A stretch of 8,842 nucleotides of DNA from Actinomycetes bacterium (GTDB lineage: Bacteria > Actinomycetota > Actinomycetes > Actinomycetales > Actinomycetaceae), in NCBI GenBank assembly GCA_023420745.1, contig JAEZVQ010000091.1, positions 1 through 8,842 on the forward strand, written 5' to 3'. Below the pieces are notes generated by a model. It did not search any database, had not been told where the DNA came from, and was given only the letters and a program-made list of their open reading frames with translations. This document shows positions 6,438 through 8,842 of the stretch, piece after piece (the stretch's first letter is position 1; every line of letters starts with the position of its first letter). The translations under genes were made by a program, and so were the position numbers.

Positions 6438-7594
6438 TGGTTGTCCTCCTTGGTATGCGCGTCGCGATCACCTGTCGCGGTGTCGCCATTCGTGTCGGCG
6501 CGAGTAGCGTCATCATGCCTGTCCTGGTCACGGTGCGCCGCATCGCCTCGCATGGCACGCCACTGTGCGCGGCTGGGCAAACCGGACTGTCGCAGCGGAA
6601 TACTTGCGGTTATCGCGTCGAGTTCGGAGGTGTTCGCCAACGGCGTGCGACGCTTCGGCTGATCCTCGTCATTGCTCACTTCTCGGACAATGGGGATGAG
6701 ACCGGTGTCAAAGGTGCGTCCTCCGACGTTAATGTGCGCTTCACCGCGAGCACGAGCCTCGCGCATTGCTCGCCTCGAGGGCAGTGCCACTGTGCGACCG
6801 TTGACTGTCGCTTCGATGGTGGTGGTTGCCGATTCGTCGTCGCGAAGCTGTGCGGCGAGGTCGCGACGCGGTTCCTCGTCACCGTCGCTCATGGGTGTGC
6901 GCATCAGCCGCCACACAATCAGACCGGTGAAGACGACGACCATCACGCCACCGACAATGGCCAGCGCGATTGCCCACGCGATTGAAACGTTCTCATGCCA
7001 GGTCAGCGTCAGCTTGGGAGCCGCCTCAACGCCGTCGCTGGCGACAAGAATCGAGGGGCGCTGCCCGGCTGTCACGGTGTAGGTGGTCGATGCACTACCG
7101 GTGCCGTGCGCGATGACGTCCCACATATCCGAATCGAGGACGGTCGCCTCGCTGGGTGCTGTCGCGTCCCCGGTGTTGCTCGGCTGTGCCGATGCGGACG
7201 CCGATGGTGACGCTGAGGCGGAAGCGGTCGCGTCAGCACTGGGGGCGGCGCTGGGGTCGTGCGGCTGCGCTGTCAAGGTGGTGTAGGTGGCCAGACCAAA
7301 AACCTCGTCATAGCGGCGATCACCCAGCCAGGCACGCATGTCATCACCGTTGCCGAGCGCGACCGCAACCGGCGCAGCCGAATTGCTGGCCTCGACCTCA
7401 ATGGTCACGGTGGAGTCAATGAGCCCGAGGACACCTTCGTGGGTCACCACGTAGGGAGCGGTGGTGTCGAGGGTGGCGCGGACGGTGCCGTCGGGGCGTG
7501 CCACCGTGGAAAAAACCAGACCGACGATGAGCATGACCAGCCCGACGACGGCGAAAACAGCGAAAACGCCAATGCGGTTCATCAGATCTTTCAC
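6434..7594 (-). CDS. Two-pass membrane protein of unknown function
   Basis: 386 aa. A short basic N-terminus precedes TM1 (about 8-28, GVFAVFAVVGLVMLIVGLVF). An outside region follows (about 30-204). TM2 is at about 205-230 (AIALAIVGGVMVVVFTGLIV), and a cytoplasmic tail runs from 231 to 386. The outside region contains an Ala/Ser/Pro-rich low-complexity linker (about 111-150) of the kind found in surface-exposed actinobacterial proteins. The linker uses mixed codons, so it is not a simple DNA repeat. The tail is rich in charged residues and has two related motifs, LPSRRAMREAR (271-281) and LPSRAQWRAMR (339-349), ending in an Asp/His/Arg-rich stretch. I recognise no enzymatic domain. The GTG start at 7594 has GAGGGAG five bases upstream; an ATG at codon 5 (7582) is a weaker alternative. 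It is the first gene of the unit and overlaps the lipoprotein gene by 4 bp, so the two products may form a complex at the membrane. Confidence 0.83.
   Translation of the reverse strand: MKDLMNRIGVFAVFAVVGLVMLIVGLVFSTVARPDGTVRATLDTTAPYVVTHEGVLGLIDSTVTIEVEASNSAAPVAVALGNGDDMRAWLGDRRYDEVFGLATYTTLTAQPHDPSAAPSADATASASASPSASASAQPSNTGDATAPSEATVLDSDMWDVIAHGTGSASTTYTVTAGQRPSILVASDGVEAAPKLTLTWHENVSIAWAIALAIVGGVMVVVFTGLIVWRLMRTPMSDGDEEPRRDLAAQLRDDESATTTIEATVNGRTVALPSRRAMREARARGEAHINVGGRTFDTGLIPIVREVSNDEDQPKRRTPLANTSELDAITASIPLRQSGLPSRAQWRAMRGDAAHRDQDRHDDATRADTNGDTATGDRDAHTKEDNQ
6445..6451 (-). promoter_or_regulatory. Ribosome binding site of the lipoprotein gene
   Basis: On the - strand this reads AAGGAGG, 7 bases before the GTG at 6437. 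It lies inside the 3' end of the upstream gene and fixes the unusual GTG start and the 4-bp overlap. Confidence 0.8.
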
Positions 7595-7599
7595 GTGTG

Positions 7600-7606
7600 C
7601 TCCCTC
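7600..7606 (-). promoter_or_regulatory. Ribosome binding site of the membrane-protein gene
   Basis: GAGGGAG on the - strand, 5 bases before the GTG at 7594. It favours this GTG over the ATG four codons further in. Confidence 0.6.
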
Positions 7607-7631
7607 GTTGTGGTGACGATGCCCGCGATAG

Positions 7632-7641
7632 TTTCGCGAAA
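7632..7641. repeat. 10-bp palindrome, possible operator
   Basis: TTTCGCGAAA is its own reverse complement. Including flanks the site reads GTTTCGCGAAAAC, so the symmetry is broken by one extra A. Its position just ahead of the membrane-protein gene fits a repressor site, but 10-bp palindromes also occur by chance. Confidence 0.3.
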
Positions 7642-7851
7642 ACTCATCGCAGCGCAGACATACTCTGTCACCAGCCTAGGGGGAAATGGGCGCGTCCTCC
7701 ACATCCGCGCGGAAGATCTCCACGAACTGTTACCCGCGGCGCCTCGGTTTTGACTACACTGAGGAGGAATGTGATGTGTGGGCGCCAGCCGTCCTCACCC
7801 CGCCGTTTGTGTCCCCGTGCCCGGTCGCCATACGGTGCACGGTTTCTCTGT

Positions 7852-7858
7852 GGAGGAG
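7852..7858 (+). promoter_or_regulatory. Ribosome binding site of the filP-like gene
   Basis: GGAGGAG with a 6-base spacer to the GTG at 7865. This fixes the start and places the DivIVA-like motif eight residues from the N-terminus, as expected for the family. Confidence 0.8.
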
Positions 7859-7864
7859 TAGTCG

Positions 7865-8842
7865 GTGAGCGAAGAGCAGACAGATTTCCCAGTCGTCATG
7901 CGCGGTTACGATCGCGTGGCGGTCGACGAGCAACTCGACACGTTGATGACCGGTCTCACCGAGGCGCGCAAACGCGCGGAAGTCGCTGAGGAACGCGCGC
8001 GTACCCTCCAGACCCAGCTCGCTGAAGCGACCGAACGGATCGAAGAACATGAGCGCGCATCGTTCACCGGCATTGGCGCCCGTGTGGAGCAGCTGCTGCG
8101 CTCGGCTGAGGAACAAGCCCACGCGGTGACGACAAAGGCACGCGCCGAAGCAGATGCCCTGATTGAGCGCACGCGCACGGCGACACAGCGGTTGAGCAGC
8201 CGCGCTGAAGCCGAGGCTTCGGCACTACTCGCTGAGGCACGCCGTGAAGCGGACGAACGCACCTCTCGCGCCTCGACCGAAGCGGAAACAGCGTTGACGA
8301 ATGCCCAGCATCGTGCCGACGAGCTGGTCGCCTCTGCCGAACGCGACGCGATGGCGCAGCGCGCGGAGACGAACTCTTACGTTGCCGACTCGCGTGCCAG
8401 CGTCGAACGAGAAATCGAAGTGTTGCGGGCACGCACCCACCAAGAATGTGTCGATATGCGCGTCGATGCTGAGAAGGAATCGACGCGTCTGCGTGCCGAC
8501 GCTAACGCGGATGCTCAGGCGATTCGTGAAGCGGCGAACGCTGAAGCGCAGTCGACGATTGAGTCGGCCCGGTCGAGCGCGCAGAAGGCTCTTGCTCAGG
8601 CGCGAGCCGAGGCGGAGGCTCTCGTTCGCGAGGCGCGTGAAGCGTCGGATGAGGCGCGGGCGCGGATGATGCGCGAGCGTCAGGAAGCCGAGCAGGATAT
8701 CGCCAATATGCGAACCGCGGCCCGCGAAGCGGACGCGCGTGCCCACGAGCAGGCTCGCGAAGAGACAGCGGCGATGGTCAGTGCTGCTCGCACGCAGGTC
8801 AGTGAAGCGGAGAAGCACCTCGCGGAGACCCTGCAGCGCGCT
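7865..8842 (+). CDS. FilP-like coiled-coil protein with DivIVA-type N-terminus, partial
   Basis: The GTG start at 7865 opens a frame of 326 codons that runs off the window without a stop. Residues 8-27 (FPVVMRGYDRVAVDEQLDTL) match the N-terminal DivIVA-domain signature that binds membrane or polar sites. A second conserved block, SFTGIGARVEQLLRSAEEQA (66-85), resembles from memory the S-Y-x-G-L-G-x-R-V-E-K-I-L block of Streptomyces FilP, often misannotated as a cellulose-binding protein. From residue 92 onward everything is Ala/Glu/Arg-rich predicted coiled coil, with hydrophobic residues repeating every 11 positions to about residue 277 and a more heptad-like spacing after that. There is one Cys (195). 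FilP-type proteins form intermediate-filament-like cytoskeletal networks and work with DivIVA and Scy at growth poles. Here the function is inferred. Streptomyces FilP is about 310 aa, so this protein is already longer and may be nearer to Scy or another long DivIVA-family member. It is transcribed away from the membrane-protein unit. Confidence 0.87.
   Translation, partial: MSEEQTDFPVVMRGYDRVAVDEQLDTLMTGLTEARKRAEVAEERARTLQTQLAEATERIEEHERASFTGIGARVEQLLRSAEEQAHAVTTKARAEADALIERTRTATQRLSSRAEAEASALLAEARREADERTSRASTEAETALTNAQHRADELVASAERDAMAQRAETNSYVADSRASVEREIEVLRARTHQECVDMRVDAEKESTRLRADANADAQAIREAANAEAQSTIESARSSAQKALAQARAEAEALVREAREASDEARARMMRERQEAEQDIANMRTAAREADARAHEQAREETAAMVSAARTQVSEAEKHLAETLQRA

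Larger units (their letters stand above)
7595..7864. promoter_or_regulatory. Divergent intergenic region between the membrane-protein gene and the filP-like gene
   Basis: 270 bp that must carry the promoter of the - strand three-gene unit and probably that of the + strand coiled-coil gene. A perfect palindrome TTTCGCGAAA lies at 7632-7641, about 40 bp before the membrane-protein start, and is a candidate operator. On the + strand there is a TTGACT (7750-7755) without a good -10 at normal spacing, and a TACACT (7755-7760) without a good -35. The weak pair TTGTGT (7807-7812) and TACGGT (7831-7836) has an 18-base spacer. None is strong enough to call as a promoter. I see no riboswitch or RNA gene. 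Confidence 0.45.

Noticed and set aside
6419..6985. 188-codon open frame on the + strand across the membrane-protein and lipoprotein junction
   Set aside because: It covers two - strand genes with strong ribosome sites and clear TM/signal features. It has no recognisable domain.
7145..7264. Possible DNA microsatellite in the Ala/Ser/Pro linker of the membrane protein
   Set aside because: The codons are mixed and no short unit repeats exactly. The low complexity is at protein level only.
7774..7989. + strand frame with ATG at 7774 preceded by GAGGAGGA
   Set aside because: The ribosome site is good, but the frame runs about 125 bp into the filP-like coding region and gives an Arg/Ser-rich product typical of a shifted frame. 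The filP-like start has its own strong site.

Overview
This 8.8-kb window looks like a chromosomal segment from a high-GC actinobacterium. The reasons are the strong GC bias at third codon positions, several GTG starts, the GlgE-type glycogen genes, and a FilP/DivIVA-like coiled-coil gene. The family Actinomycetaceae is my best guess, but nothing here fixes it. I see no mobile elements, CRISPR arrays, tRNA or rRNA genes.

Region 1 (1-4349, + strand) is a glycogen/alpha-glucan operon. It holds the 3' end of trehalose synthase (treS, cut by the window edge), maltokinase (mak/pep2) and the glycogen branching enzyme (glgB). In the known GlgE pathway, TreS interconverts trehalose and maltose, Mak phosphorylates maltose to maltose 1-phosphate, GlgE polymerises it into alpha-1,4-glucan, and GlgB adds alpha-1,6 branches. 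GlgE is not visible; it may lie upstream of position 1.

Region 2 (4350-4419) is a short convergent gap. It carries three 15-bp imperfect tandem repeats running over the glgB stop codon.

Region 3 (7594 down to 4420, - strand) is a tight three-gene unit. A two-pass membrane protein with an Ala/Ser/Pro-rich external linker overlaps by 4 bp (GTGA) a lipoprotein with a twin-arginine-like signal, and 50 bp later comes a cytoplasmic thioredoxin-TPR protein of the YbbN/CnoX type. The first two genes are of unknown function. The arrangement suggests one envelope-associated system spanning both sides of the membrane.

Region 4 (7595-7864) is a 270-bp divergent intergenic region with a 10-bp perfect palindrome and no promoter I can call firmly.

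Region 5 (7865 to the window end, + strand) is the first 326 codons of a long coiled-coil protein. It has a DivIVA-like N-terminus and a rod built mostly of 11-residue (hendecad) repeats, resembling the FilP class of actinobacterial filament-forming proteins. It continues past the window.
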